Source: Poecilobothrus nobilitatus
Lineage: Eukaryota > Arthropoda > Insecta > Diptera > Dolichopodidae
Reading direction: 5' to 3'
Assembly (NCBI GenBank): GCA_947095535.1
Contig: OX352774.1
Coordinates: 38,952,496 to 39,016,495, forward strand
Length of the DNA: 64,000 bases
Position 1 is the stretch's first letter, and each line of letters opens with the position of its first letter. The notes beneath the pieces are model-generated. The model was not told the DNA's origin and did no database searches. It saw only the letters and a list, made by a program, of their open reading frames with translations. Positions 37,284 through 48,020 of the stretch are shown here, piece by piece. The position numbers were made by a program, and so were the translations under genes.

Positions 37284-37760
37284 TTATGGGAAAGAGAAAT
37301 AGGATATAAAGGGGGAATGCAAAAGTAAATTAGAAACGAACTTAAAAAGACTCGTTTTGAATTGTTGTAAATTGTAGAATTGAGTATTATTGACAGAGAT
37401 GAACATATTTGATGGAAGGATGTACCACATTCTAGGAGTTCTCACAACGAAAGAGTTTCTATAATAAGTTTTGAACCACTGGTTCGTAGAGTTCGTATAG
37501 AAATGAAAACTTATTTGCTTCTCTTGTTGTACTTTGGGACTTTTTTTAGGGAAGGTACCTCCTAATGTGGTATAAGTTTTGAACACTAGCATCTTAGGAG
37601 ATTCGTCAAATTCATTTTACTGTTACTAGTTTGAAAAGGTCGTTTATTAAATATAAGACGGCTCAATTGTCGTTTATATAAATTTTTCGGCTCAATTGTC
37701 TTAACTGAAAGAAGCTTGAGGTGAGGCAGCCCATATATGAGAGTTTTACTTTAACTTAGA
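37284..37760 (-). pseudogene. LINE ORF2 C-terminal fragment (second family)
   Basis: A 102-codon minus-strand frame (37592 to 37284) ends with NSFVVRTPRMWYILPSNMF and NLQQFKTSLFKF. This fits the C-terminal pattern of jockey/CR1-type LINE polymerases, where an RTxRLWNxLP motif is followed by LxxFK. Upstream on the same strand, at about 37720-37760, the phrase SYMGC and a QLRQLSRKIYIND reading resemble the HIWAA...LDNMQNRAIRLIND region of the element at 42394, though diverged and frameshifted. The fragment has no RT domain, and its product would not be functional. Confidence 0.65.
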
Positions 37761-39894
37761 AGGAGAAGGATCTTACATTTTTCAACAATGGGAAAAAAAT
37801 TTTTTTGTTTAATAAAATATTAGAAGAATAATGAATTATTTTTTTTATAAATCTTTAAATGTATTCTGTTTTCTGTTTCTGTAATGTATATCATTAACTA
37901 AATCTTTTAATTAACTACTTAAGACTGGCATCAAACTTTATTATCAGATATTTATTTACAAATGTGACTAATGCAAAATTTTTACTAAAATCCTTTCTAA
38001 ACGTAACTAAAGTAAATTATACACTAATAGCTCAAAAGCTCGATAATCAAAAATCATTTATGTTAAGAGTATCCCTTTCTGCTTATAAACTAATATTTTA
38101 GTTTATTATGAAGATTAAAATGATCTAAATTCCCTTCTAAGAATTTTTTCTTGTTTTGATAAACTTCTACGTTCAATTAATTTTCCTTATTTTTTTTTTT
38201 TTTTTTTTTGAGTTAATAAACAGATATCAGAACGTATGGTTTTCCTTGGGAAAATTTATATGTAGAATTCATTCACATATAACCTAACAATATCGGTAGT
38301 CTGAAAATTATATACATATATTTTTATATATATATATAGTTAATATAATTCTATCAATTAAATTTTTAATTTTTATTTAGGTATGTATATTAATTTTTCA
38401 CGATAATCTTTTCTAATTGATTTACACTTTCTTAGATTTTATTTTTTCAAAAACACTTTCTACAGTTTCAAATTAAATGGATTCATTATTACTTTAATTC
38501 AATTGAACTATCTATACATGTACATAAACTTTATTCTTTATTAAAAAGTAAATAATTATTCTTTAATATCTATCTATACGATAATTTACAAATCATCAGG
38601 ATTTCTTTCAATATAACTTTTTTTTTATTCAATTTGAATTTTGTTAAAAAAAATTCTTTTTTTTCCCTTTAAAAAGTCATATATCATTTCTAAGGAAAAG
38701 TAAAAAAAAATTAAAAAAAAAAAAAAATACAAAAAGCTTCAGTAAAAAAGAAAAAAAATTTAAAAATTATTTTAAGCTCATAAAGTAGTAAGAGTAACAA
38801 ACTAACTTTCAAAGTTATTTCCAAATCTAAAAATAAAACTTAAATCACTGAACCAACAAACAACAAATAAACAAATAAAAAATTAATGGGCATCCTTTTA
38901 AATCATTTCTCATAAAAACAAAAAATAAAACAAAAAAAAAAAAAAAAAAACAAAAAAAACGCATAACATTCAATTCAATACTAAGTTGATTCTGTGCCAA
39001 AAATAACATAAAAAATAAATAAATGGTTCTTTACAATTTTGTTACAATTTTCATAGTCTTTTTCATTCTTTTTTTCTATTTTTATTTTTTTTTTTTTTTT
39101 TCTATTCGATTCACTTTTGGTTCAATTCAATTTGGTAGATAGATTTTATTTGATATTTTATAAAAGACTTCATGACAAAATGACACATAATATGAAAATA
39201 GAATAAGAATTTATTATTGATTTAAAAAAAGAATTTTTTTTTTTTTTGCTTTAAAAATTACTGTTGTGATATTAGGTCTTAAATTTCAATTCTAAAATGG
39301 AACGTTTTATTAACCAACCAAATATTTAAATAGTACAGAACATTTAAATAAATTCAAACGATAACAGAAAACTTAAAAAAGAAAACAAATAGTACACAGA
39401 AAATTATATGAATTTAAAGAGCTGGTCATGAATTTTCTAAAATAGTTGATTAAGTTGTCGAAAATATAATAACATGTATCTTATATCTACAGAAAGCTAT
39501 GATTTAATTAAAATGATTGTAGAACATAATTTCATCCAATGTGTTTCCGTCTAATAGAAATGGTCCATTATATAAACTGCTTGCAACGTCGACTTGCAAC
39601 TTTTCAAAAAGATTCGCTTATAATTTGTGACCTCTTACTATTCTACTTCCCTTCTCATTATCTAAACTTACAATATAAAGGATTATATAAAAGATTATCT
39701 ATTTATGCACAAGAAAAAACGAAAAGTTAACATTGAAGAGAATACATTCATTTTTTCCTTTTCCTCAACAAGTATTTTATTGCCAAATTCTTTAAATAAA
39801 ATTATTTTTATGGAATATTTTTTACTTATTTGAAATTTTAATGATAATTTAGACAATTGTGTGGATCAATTCAGTTATATTGTATTTTTCGTTT
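37761..39894. other. AT-rich non-coding stretch
   Basis: Many A and T homopolymers are present, with no recognised gene. A 63-codon frame at 39539-39730 has more balanced composition than its surroundings, but no motif or homology I can name. Confidence 0.5.
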
Positions 39895-40110
39895 TTCTAA
39901 AGGAGGTGGAAACTTTCTAAAGACTCCAAGAATACTACCTTGAAAGTGTCAGATTCTTACTGACTAAACTCACCTCCTACTTTAGCTAATATAATGGGAT
40001 GAAACTATGAACTTCTAGCGTAATATATTTCCTAATAAGTAGGAATAGGAAAAGATAGGACAAAGATTCGGGTGGGAATGTAAAGGAACAATCAATCTGA
40101 CTATAATTAT
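39895..40110 (+). repeat. Dispersed repeat family B, fullest copy
   Basis: AGACTCCAAGAATAC, GATTCTTACTGACTAAACTC, AATGGGATGAAACT, GATAGGACAAAGATTCGGG and GTGGGAATGTAAAGGAAC appear in order. The first half matches 12855-13025, and the second half matches 30560-30700 read inverted. The family has no recognised coding content. Confidence 0.65.
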
Positions 40111-41259
40111 TACTATTTTCCTATTAGAGACGGTAGTCATCAACAGTTACAACAATAAAACAATGAGACATTAAACTAAAATTAAATAATATTTTATATT
40201 ATTGTAATTTGATTATTAAAAGGATTAGGATGAGATCAAACATTCACATTTTTAAATTCTTTCATAGTTTTACTAAAATTCATATGTTTTTTTGTCTTGC
40301 AGTCTTAATCGAAGGCTCAATACCAAATCTAAGTAAAAAATTTTTAATCGTTGAAATAAATATGCTTCGTTTTTTTCATTTTTCTTACGACAAAAAACCT
40401 AATGTCAAAAAAAAAACTTTGAATTTTTGTTACTTTTTAATAACTGTAAATATCAAGAATAGAAAAAAAAAGAACCAAACTTTTTGAACTTTTTCCTTTC
40501 AACAGAGAAAAGAAAACCTAATTTCTTTAAAGAAAACTGGTGTGTAAAAAAAAAACGAAGAAACCTTGAATGAATGATACTGAAGATTTTTCAATTTTTC
40601 CTTAAACACTATAAAACAGAGAAGCAACCAAAAACAAAAAAAAAAGGAAATAAAAGTTTTTGCAAGTTGTTGATTTGGCAATTGCTAAAATTTGGCGAAA
40701 AAGCAAAAAAAAAAAAAAAGTTTTTTGTTCATATTTGCTCGGTTTCTTTTTTTTTTTTTTGTCTTTTGCTTTTACTACTAATGATCAATAACAAGCCGAC
40801 CATTATTCCATAAATGTTATGGTTTTTGGCACTATCCAAAAGTAGAAACAAAGCCATAATGAATACAACAAATTTATTGAGGTTTTTAACATTGTTGTTT
40901 TTTTTTTTTTTTTGTGTGAAAATTTAGGTTTTCATGTTTCGAATTTTCACTTTTTTTTCTTAATTTTTTTTTTTTTTAGATTTTTGTATTATGTGGTATT
41001 TGTACTTACAATATTTTTGGTATTAAAATTAATAATAAAACATAGAATTATTAATACCACAGATTTAATAAATTGTGTTACTTAAGATTTTATAAAAAAA
41101 ATTCTTATATATTTTAAATGATTCTTGTTCAATGTAATTATTCATAGTATAAATGAAAGCTTTTATGGACAAGAATATTATTTACATTATATTGGACATC
41201 AACAGAAAAATATATTGAATTTAATAGATTTTAAGAGAAAGCATTTAAGAGGGTGAACT
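40111..41259. other. AT-rich non-coding stretch
   Basis: Frames of 60-92 codons at 40209-40813 on both strands are Lys- and Phe-rich translations of A and T runs, not genes. Confidence 0.6.
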
Positions 41260-41560
41260 CTAATGACTGTTTCAACTGTAGGATATCTGGAGACATTTAA
41301 ATTTTGGGAGTTATATGATAGCTAGTCAACTCTTTTATCCAAATGTTATGTAAAAGTAGTTCCATAACTCTTGATTATCTTTTATAAAATTTCAGATGTC
41401 TAACTTTTTTAAGTATCAAGATATAAGGATATAATTTTCTCAACTGTACCTGAATAAGTTGCGTTAATCGTTAGCATAAAATTTAATTTTTTTTGACAAA
41501 ATTTCAGATATCTAGCTAAATAATACACTGAGTTATACTCATATAAAAAAAATATGATAA
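41260..41560 (+). repeat. Dispersed repeat family F, copy 1
   Basis: AAAATTTCAGATRTCTARCT followed by ACACTGAGTTATACTCATATAAAAA matches 59830-60200 in order. Boundaries are approximate and divergence is high. Confidence 0.55.
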
Positions 41561-42286
41561 AAAATTACATAAAAATGATATTTTAAAAATTTTAGAATTT
41601 TTACACTGTTATTTCTTCAGTTATAAAATACGTTCTTAAATGTCGTCTCCTTTAAGGTTTTACAAAAGTAATGATAAATTTATTATATATTTACAACTTT
41701 GTTCTCACGAGTATAAAAATTATGAAATTTGAAATATTCAATTTTGAACGCTTAACAGACCCAAAAAACTATGTAATTTCACAAAATCGATATAAATTTT
41801 GTATATAAACAAACTAAAATGCCAGATAGATTTTTATGTTTTAAAAATATATTCAGATCAAAATACCGCTTCTGAAAATTTCAATATTTAAATTTAAAAA
41901 TTATGAAGAACTAATAAACTCATGGAATATTGAGACATTAGACAATATAAATTTAAAAATTACTTAAGGAAACATAATACAAAACAAAAGATCAAAAAGG
42001 GTAAACTGATCGAAAGAGTAATATCGAAATTGAAAAACCGGGTAATGTCAGGAAGGGGTAAACGGATCGTAATGAGCTTTATTTAAAAAGTTTTTTCCGG
42101 GTAGTAATGTGGCATGCTGCTAAATTTAAACTGAATTGGGTAAACTGTTGGTTAAACAAAGAAAAAATTAAAAATTTTATAACCCGCTTCCATCCCGAAA
42201 CAAATTAATTAGTAGTAGTCAAATTGATTCACTGCTATTTTCCAATAAGGAGCAACCCTTTTTCAACAAATTACTTAGTTTGAACA
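41561..42286. other. AT-rich stretch, no recognised gene
   Basis: GGGTAAACTGATCG at about 41999 recurs as GGGTAAACGGATCG at about 42057, a weak short duplication. Nothing else was recognised. Confidence 0.45.
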
Positions 42287-42393
42287 TTTTTTTTTTTTTT
42301 GCGAGGGACGGTGGAAAAAATCAAAAGTCACTCAAAGGAACTGCACGAGGTTCCACTGAGTAATGTTGGACTCTAACCAACCAAAACCACTCC
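42287..42393 (-). mobile_element. Inverted LINE 3'-end fragment
   Basis: On the minus strand this stretch reads GGTTTTGGTTGGTTAGAGTCCAAC, CTCGTGCAGTTCCTTTGAGTGACTTT and CCACCGTCCCTCGC followed by poly-A (poly-T at 42287-42300). This matches the 3' untranslated end of the plus-strand LINE at about 45113-45224. It lies directly against the 5' end of that LINE, so two LINE pieces sit back to back with their poly-A ends facing outward. Confidence 0.85.
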
Positions 42394-42735
42394 CTTTATG
42401 TCATACATTTCTGTTTTCTATACAGACCACCCAACTTAAATGAACAAGTATCGAACCAGATCAATGAAATTTTGGACGCATCTCCAGAATCTGAAATTGT
42501 TCTGGCGGGAGATTTCAACATTCATAACAGGGACTAGCTTCATTTTTCGAGCAACATCTCCCCGAGTCAAAACTCAATTGGGAAACAAGTTGAACTATTC
42601 TCCACACTGTTCCACCTTTCTCAACTTGTTAAAAATCCCACTAGGATCCCGGATCGTGCTGATCAAGAAGGACACCTCTTGGATCTGTTTCTCACCTCAC
42701 ACCCTGAAAAATATGTGGTTTCAGTTGGTTGCCTC
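42394..42735 (+). pseudogene. LINE endonuclease domain, C-terminal half (broken)
   Basis: Read from about 42403 with a frame change near 42420, the stretch gives SYISVFY and then YRPPN, VLAGDFNIH and HLLDLFLTSHPEKY. These are conserved blocks of the AP-type endonuclease of LINEs, which nicks target DNA to prime reverse transcription. GDFN contributes catalytic Asp and Asn residues. A TAG stop at 42535-42537 replaces the Trp that normally follows HNRD or a similar phrase. Near 42725-42735 the frame shifts, and the next block continues as PLGNSDHCLV, carrying the SDH catalytic motif. The N-terminal half of the domain is absent. Confidence 0.85.
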
Positions 42736-43430
42736 TGGGTAATTCCGATCATTGTTTGGTTAAGACAAGTTTCCGGGTAAGCCCAATCCCCAATCAGAGG
42801 TCCCCTCACAAAAAATTAGTTTGGCGCTACAGCCATGCTGACTGGGAGGGTCTTAACAACTTTTTTAGAACATTTGATTGGTCATTCTGCTTCCGTAATA
42901 AGAATGTTAACTTTGCTGCAAATAAGATTAGTGAAACTATTTTACTTGGAATGAGGTTATTCATTCCTCATTCCATGAAATCTGTTAAGAGGAGGCCTAA
43001 ATCTTGGTTTAATCGCATTTGCAAAGAAGCCATTTTTAGAAAAGAGGAGGCTTTTAAACTGTATCAAAACAATAGATCGGAGGCTCACAGGGCCAACTAT
43101 ATAGTGGTGAGAAACCGATGCAAGAGAGTTATCAACAAGCAAAAATTCTTGTTCAACCAAGGGTTGAAACGTAAGGTTATCCACATGCCAAAGAATAGCA
43201 AATCCTTTTGGACATTTGCTAAAAGTCTAAAAGAAGACGTTAGAGGGTCTTCTTTTCCACCACTTGTTGATAATAATAGCAAAACAGTATCAGATTCTAG
43301 AGAGAAAGCGAACTTATTTGGCAAGCAGTTCGCTTCTAATTCGACACTGCCACAGTCAGCTCAGATACCACCTTCTGTTCCCCGAGTTGGCTGCTCCTTT
43401 GGAAAAATTTACTTTAGGACGCGGGCGGTG
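42729..43430 (+). pseudogene. LINE endonuclease end and linker to reverse transcriptase
   Basis: This open block starts PLGNSDHCLV, the final SDH motif of the endonuclease. It continues through a basic linker with KRRPKSWFNRICKEAIFRKE and NRCKRVINKQKF, then SFWTFAKSLK and LVDNNSKTVSDSREKANLF, a pattern typical of the region before RT in jockey/CR1-type LINEs. The conserved frame leaves this one near 43400-43430. The open frame runs on to 43484 in a non-homologous reading. Confidence 0.85.
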
Positions 43431-44143
43431 ATGAAAATCTTGAAAATCTTGATACAAATAAGTCAGCCGGTCCAGATGGTATAACCACCTTGGTGATTAA
43501 AAATACCTACTCCAGTATTTCAAAACCTCTGCGCAACCTTTTCTACCTCTCCTTCACTTCGGGTATTCATCCTACCCAATGGAAGGTTTCACATGTTTTC
43601 CTAATTCCCAAAAAAGGTAATAAAAGCGATTCCTCCAACTACCGCCCTATTGCTATAACTTCGGTCCTCTCCAAACTAATGGAGAAAATTGTGAACCAAA
43701 AGCTTCTGAAATACCTGGATCACAAAGGTCTGCTTCATGATCGTCAATACGGGTTCAGAGCCCGTCGTTCAACCGGTGATCTCATGACTTACCTTTGTGA
43801 GAAGCTAAGCATTAGCCTTCATCATTCTGGTGAATCTGATGTTGTGGCTCTTGATATTTCTAAGGCTTTCGATCGAGTTTGGCACGATGCTCTATTGGCA
43901 AAATGCAAAGCAATAGGTCTAGGTAGGGTCTTTCTAAAATGGATTGAAGATTTCCTTTCGCATCGTACGATTCGTGTACTGGTCGATGGATATTCATCTG
44001 ACAAATTCAAAATAAATGCTGATGTCCCTCAAGGATCAGTTTTATCCCCCACTCTTTTCTTAATATTTATTAATGACCTACTTTCTTTAACCTCCAATCC
44101 GATCCATAGTTTCGCAGACGACAGCACCTATAGCTTCCTATGA
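43427..44143 (+). pseudogene. LINE reverse transcriptase domain (nearly complete, frame-broken at both ends)
   Basis: The frame starting at 43427 gives NKSAGPDGI, then NYRPIAITSVLSKLMEKI, QYGFRARRSTGDLM, ALDISKAFDRVWHDALLAK, VPQGSVLSPTLFLIFINDLL and HSFADDSTYSF. These are RT motifs in correct order. The catalytic aspartates are visible in LDISKAFD and FADD, and the nucleotide-binding motif in PQGSVLSP. The enzyme would copy LINE RNA into DNA at a nicked target. The domain is intact in sequence but is cut off at 44143 by a one-base shift, after which the C-terminal part continues in the next frame. The clade could be jockey or CR1-like. Confidence 0.92.
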
Positions 44144-45002
44144 ATTTCATAGCCGCTGTAACACTAATCACCAGATTAATACAACAGCAAAAAATTTCAC
44201 TATTAGTGAGCTAAAAAACGATTTAGCCAAAATTCAAAAATGGGGTGAAGTCAACAGAGTTGAGTTCAACACGAAAAAAACCCAATGCTGTCTGATCTCG
44301 CGAAAAATTGCCACTACTATTCCCAACCTATTATTCCAGGGAGAAGTTTTGCAGCATTCAACAGATTTAAACATGTTGGGTATCGAGTTAAACCAAAAAT
44401 TGACTTGGTCAAATCACATTTTTGGTATAGCTGAGGATGCAGCTAAATGTTTGGGTTTTTTGTATCGCTGCAAAACTTACTTTTCTGCATCTGATCTTCT
44501 CAATATCTATAAAACGTATATTCGGCCGAAAATGGAGTATAATGCACACATTTGGGCTGCAGGCCCTCAAACAGCGCTGGGTTACCTAGATAATATGCAA
44601 AACAGAGCTATTCGTCTTATCAACGACCCCAGTGTAACTTCAATGCTCACTCCACTCAGTCATCGTCGCACAGTTGGGTCACTGACCTTGTTTTATAGAT
44701 ATCTCGTAGGGATTAACACCTGCTCGAATGAATTAAAACAGTTAATGCCTCCGCTCAATTTCCAGCGAGAAACAAGGCAGGCAGCAGAAGCTCATCCCTA
44801 CCATGTAGAGATTTCAAGATGGCGAAATACAGCTTATGGAAAGCCGTTTGTCATGCGCACGTCCCGCCTGTGGAACCATATACCATCGCATGTATTCCCT
44901 AAGGTTGGTAATTTATATGTGTACGATTTATTTAAGTCTAAGAAGAACATTAACATCTTTCTTCAAAATGCCCCTCCAAATTTTCCTACCTATCCCCCAT
45001 AA
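44142..45002 (+). pseudogene. LINE ORF2 C-terminal domain
   Basis: After the frame change the reading runs open from about 44142 to the stop at 45000-45002. It contains DLAKIQKWGEVNRVEFNTKKTQ, LNMLGIELNQKLTWSNH, YIRPKMEYNAHIWAA, LGYLDNMQNRAIRLIND, FVMRTSRLWNHIP and VFPKVGNL. These are the thumb and post-RT blocks typical of jockey/CR1-type polymerases without RNase H. The same region is found, decayed, at 13870-14275 and 47147-48020. An ATG at 44349 sits inside the domain and is not a real start. Confidence 0.9.
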
Positions 45003-45224
45003 TCCAGATTGCCCAATACCAATTTCCCCAATTATCCTTCCCACATCCCTATCCCCAAAACCAAACTGTACATTCGTATTAAAGGTTCCATCCTAAAGTT
45101 TGGTTTTAAAAGGCGGGTGGTTTTGGTTGGTTAAAGTCCAACACTACCTTGAGGAAGCACGTGCAGTTCCTCTTGGTGACTTTCGAGTTTTCCACCAACC
45201 CTCGTAAAAAAAAAAAAAAAAAAG

Positions 45225-45646
45225 ACAAACTAAAAAATTTTCTGGTTAATAAATTAGATCTAAAAATTTCCCTTACATTGAATATTATTACATTTAGAAT
45301 ATTTTTTGCTGATTCACAACTAATAATAACAGATATTATCAATAGTTATTAAGAGTTTTTACTTAGTGTGGAAAACTTTAATAAAAATTTTTTTCAACCC
45401 TCTTGGAACATTCTTAAAATAAACAAAGTTGCCAAACAATTTAAAATAAAGTATTCTAGCAATTAAAATCTCTTGTCTCAAAATATGTAAGTTAAGTATA
45501 ATTAAATATTTAAAAATATTAAGTATTGTTGGATTTTTTTATTGTTTGTAATTTAAGATATTTTGGACATAAAGAAAACAATGGAAATATAATAAAAACA
45601 CAATAAATTTGTTTTTTTTCTACAAGAACTCAAGCTGTGTATCACG
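45225..45646. other. AT-rich stretch
   Basis: No feature is visible beyond the poly-A flank of the LINE. Confidence 0.5.
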
Positions 45647-45845
45647 CCTGTTAAACAAATTATTGAAATTATTCTAATTTTGTAAACAATTCTAAAATCC
45701 TTCCTAATTTTATATTTTACACACATATTTCGACGACAAATGATGTCTGCCATCCTCATGCTCCTGCTAAACAAAATATTGATATCCTGATTTTTTAATC
45801 AACTCTAAAATTTGCCCTAATTATATGTTTTACATACAGTCAAAT
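45647..45845 (+). repeat. Tandem duplication, 116-bp spacing
   Basis: CCTGTTAAACAAATTATTGA at 45647 recurs as CCTGCTAAACAAAATATTGA at 45763, and AATTCTAAAATCCTTCCTAATTTT recurs as AACTCTAAAATTTGCCCTAATTAT. A small repeat, ACAGTCAAATGAAA, is itself duplicated just after, near 45836 and 45851. The wider phrase also occurs at 10.2 kb. Confidence 0.75.
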
Positions 45846-45869
45846 GAAAGACAGTCAAATGAAATACAG

Positions 45870-47146
45870 TGGGATGATAATACAGGAAACTTCAAATGAC
45901 TCTTATAAGTAAATGAAGTACAGGCATACGACACTATATTGCATGCTCGCAATTACATCAAATTAAAAATTATTAAAAATAAAATACATAATTCTTAATT
46001 AATTACTTAATGAATTACATATTCAATTACATAGCTATTATGTCTTATTGTTTTTAAATCACTAAATTTCAATATTGAAAAATCTAAAAAAAAAAAAAAA
46101 TTTTAACTTTAAAACCTGGTTTTAAATTAAAAAATTTTTTTCAAATTGTACAAAAAAAAAAAAAAATGAAATTATTTTCTTTTAAAACTTTTTCATTTTT
46201 CCTGGCAATATTTTCAAGAAAAATTTTCTTTGTTTTTGTGTTTTTTTTTCCTTTCATAACTTATTGAACACTTCAAAAATCAATTTATACTTTTTCAATG
46301 GTAAAATAATTAAATTCTTAAATATTTCATTCCTTGTAAATTTCTTTTTTTTTTTTTTTTTTCAAATAGCGAAATATCTTTTTTATTTTTTATTTATATG
46401 ATATAAGAAGTTTTTTGAAAATTATATATATATATAGGTATATATATTTTTTTTTGTTTTCTTTTTCTTTCTTACTTTTTTTTATCTTTTATCTTTAACA
46501 CAATTGTGGTTTTCACCATGAAATTTTTTTTACACCATATAATATTAAAAAGTTTTTAATTTTTCTTTTGAATCGTTTCTAGCAATATTTAAGAAAAACA
46601 AAATTTTTTTCAGAGCTTGCAAACAACATGTAAAAATTATTAAATTGAATACTAAACTTTTGATAAGTTTAAGATAAGTTTCCGATAAGATAAGTTTAAT
46701 TTTCTTAAAAGTTGTTACAAAATGATGATAACAAAAATTTTACAAAGATGCTAAATATATTTTGAATTTCAATATTATTATTTTCTTTATTTAAAATATA
46801 CCTACATTTATCTACCAGAAATATTAATGAATTCGACTTACATAATAAATATCTATTACACAAATATCTATTATCTAGGACTAGTAAAACGAATTAAATA
46901 AAGACTTTTAATTTATCTTCTTTTAAAATTAATATTCAATCTCAAGTACAAATACGAATTAATTAAGATTTATAATGCACAATGTATATTAGGCAGTTAC
47001 AATTAGTATTGAAATCTTTGGTGAAGTCCTTATGCTTCATTTAGTATGTCCTCTTCAACTTTTACTATATGAACGTCTCGTTCAAAAGAGACGAAAAATC
47101 GATATTTCGAGTGCCACCCAATAATTATCAGACAATTATCACCCCA
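45870..47146. other. AT-rich non-coding stretch
   Basis: Dense poly-A and poly-T runs are present between 46080 and 46480. No gene signal was seen. Confidence 0.6.
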
Positions 47147-48020
47147 TTTTTTTTTTTTTTTTTTTGGGAAACAAAATTCATCAAAACAACCCCTTTTTAA
47201 ATCAAACTTTAAGTTAGAGCCTTTAATAAAATTTTACAGTTTGGTTTACGCAATAGTGATGTGGAAAGAATTCTTGGAGAAAGGGATTTAGAAAAACTTA
47301 GGATTATGTAGAATGAATAAGAAAATCTGGGGGGACATTTTAAAGAAAAATGGTAATATGAATTTTGAGGTACCACTGAGAGATATTTAATAAACCCAAA
47401 AGCTCTGTTTGGTACATTGTCGAGATAACCCAACACAGTTAAATGAAGAGATTATTCACCAATTTCCTCTTAATGTATATTTTATATATATTGTGAAGAT
47501 TTGGTGCAGAAAAGAAAGTTGTACAACGATTCGAAAAATCCAAACATTTAGTTGCATCTTTAGCTATACCAAAAATTTAACCAAGTCAATTTATGGTTTA
47601 ACTCCGGATACCCAGAATGTTTTAGGTTTTTGAGTGCCGCAAAGGTTTTTTCTGAAAATCTATGTTGGGAATAGTTGTTGCTATTTTACGCGAGATCAAA
47701 CAGGATTGGGTTTTTTTGTGTTGAAATCAACCCTTCTGGTATTTCTCCCTATTTTTGAATTTTTGCATAAATAAATTATTTAGCTTTCTAATAGTAAAAT
47801 TTTTTCCCCGTTATATTAATCTGTTGATTAATGCTACAGTGGCGGCTTTGAAACTACAAATGTGCTCTTCTTCGAAACTATAGATTTTATAATAAGTTAT
47901 TGTCATTAATAAAATATATTAAGAAAAGAATCGGGGGTAAAACTGATGTCTGAGGGATTCCAGCTTTTATTTCAAACTTGTTAAATGAGTATCCACCATT
48001 TATTATTTATGGATTTCGTT
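47147..48020 (-). pseudogene. LINE copy, same family as 42394, decayed and internally deleted
   Basis: Read on the minus strand, the sequence aligns in order with the plus-strand LINE. It includes a TCAGTTTTACCCCC/TTTTCTTAATAT region (RT motif around VLSPTLFL), GATTAATATAAC, AACACAAAAAAACCCAATCC (matching AACACGAAAAAAACCCAATGC), and LGYLDNVPNRAF. The sequence then jumps to a piece matching the extreme C-terminus and 3' untranslated region (GTCCCCCCAGATTTTC; AAAGTTTGATTTAAAAAGGGG), with roughly 270 bases missing. A poly-A tail appears as poly-T at about 47147-47165. Many stops and frameshifts mark an older copy than the one at 42394. Confidence 0.85.

Larger units (their letters stand above)
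42394..45224 (+). mobile_element. 5'-truncated non-LTR retrotransposon (jockey/CR1-like), inactive
   Basis: This is the best-preserved element in the window, about 2.8 kb. It starts inside the endonuclease domain and runs through reverse transcriptase, a C-terminal domain, a 3' untranslated region with AAGTTTGGTTTTAAAAGG, and a poly-A tail at about 45207-45224. ORF1 and the first part of the endonuclease are missing, as is usual when reverse transcription stops early. The coding region is broken by one premature TAG and at least four frame changes. Codon-level similarity to the family remains high, so the copy is not ancient. No direct target-site duplication was found. Confidence 0.9.

Noticed and set aside
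39539..39730. 63-codon frame with balanced composition
   Set aside because: No recognisable motif, promoter or splice evidence. It is listed only as part of a featureless stretch.
40209..40813. Overlapping frames of 60-92 codons on both strands
   Set aside because: They translate poly-A and poly-T runs into Lys and Phe stretches. No domain is visible, and frames on both strands overlap.
44349..45002. Separate gene starting at the ATG at 44349
   Set aside because: The open reading continues upstream in the same frame to about 44142 and belongs to the LINE C-terminal domain.
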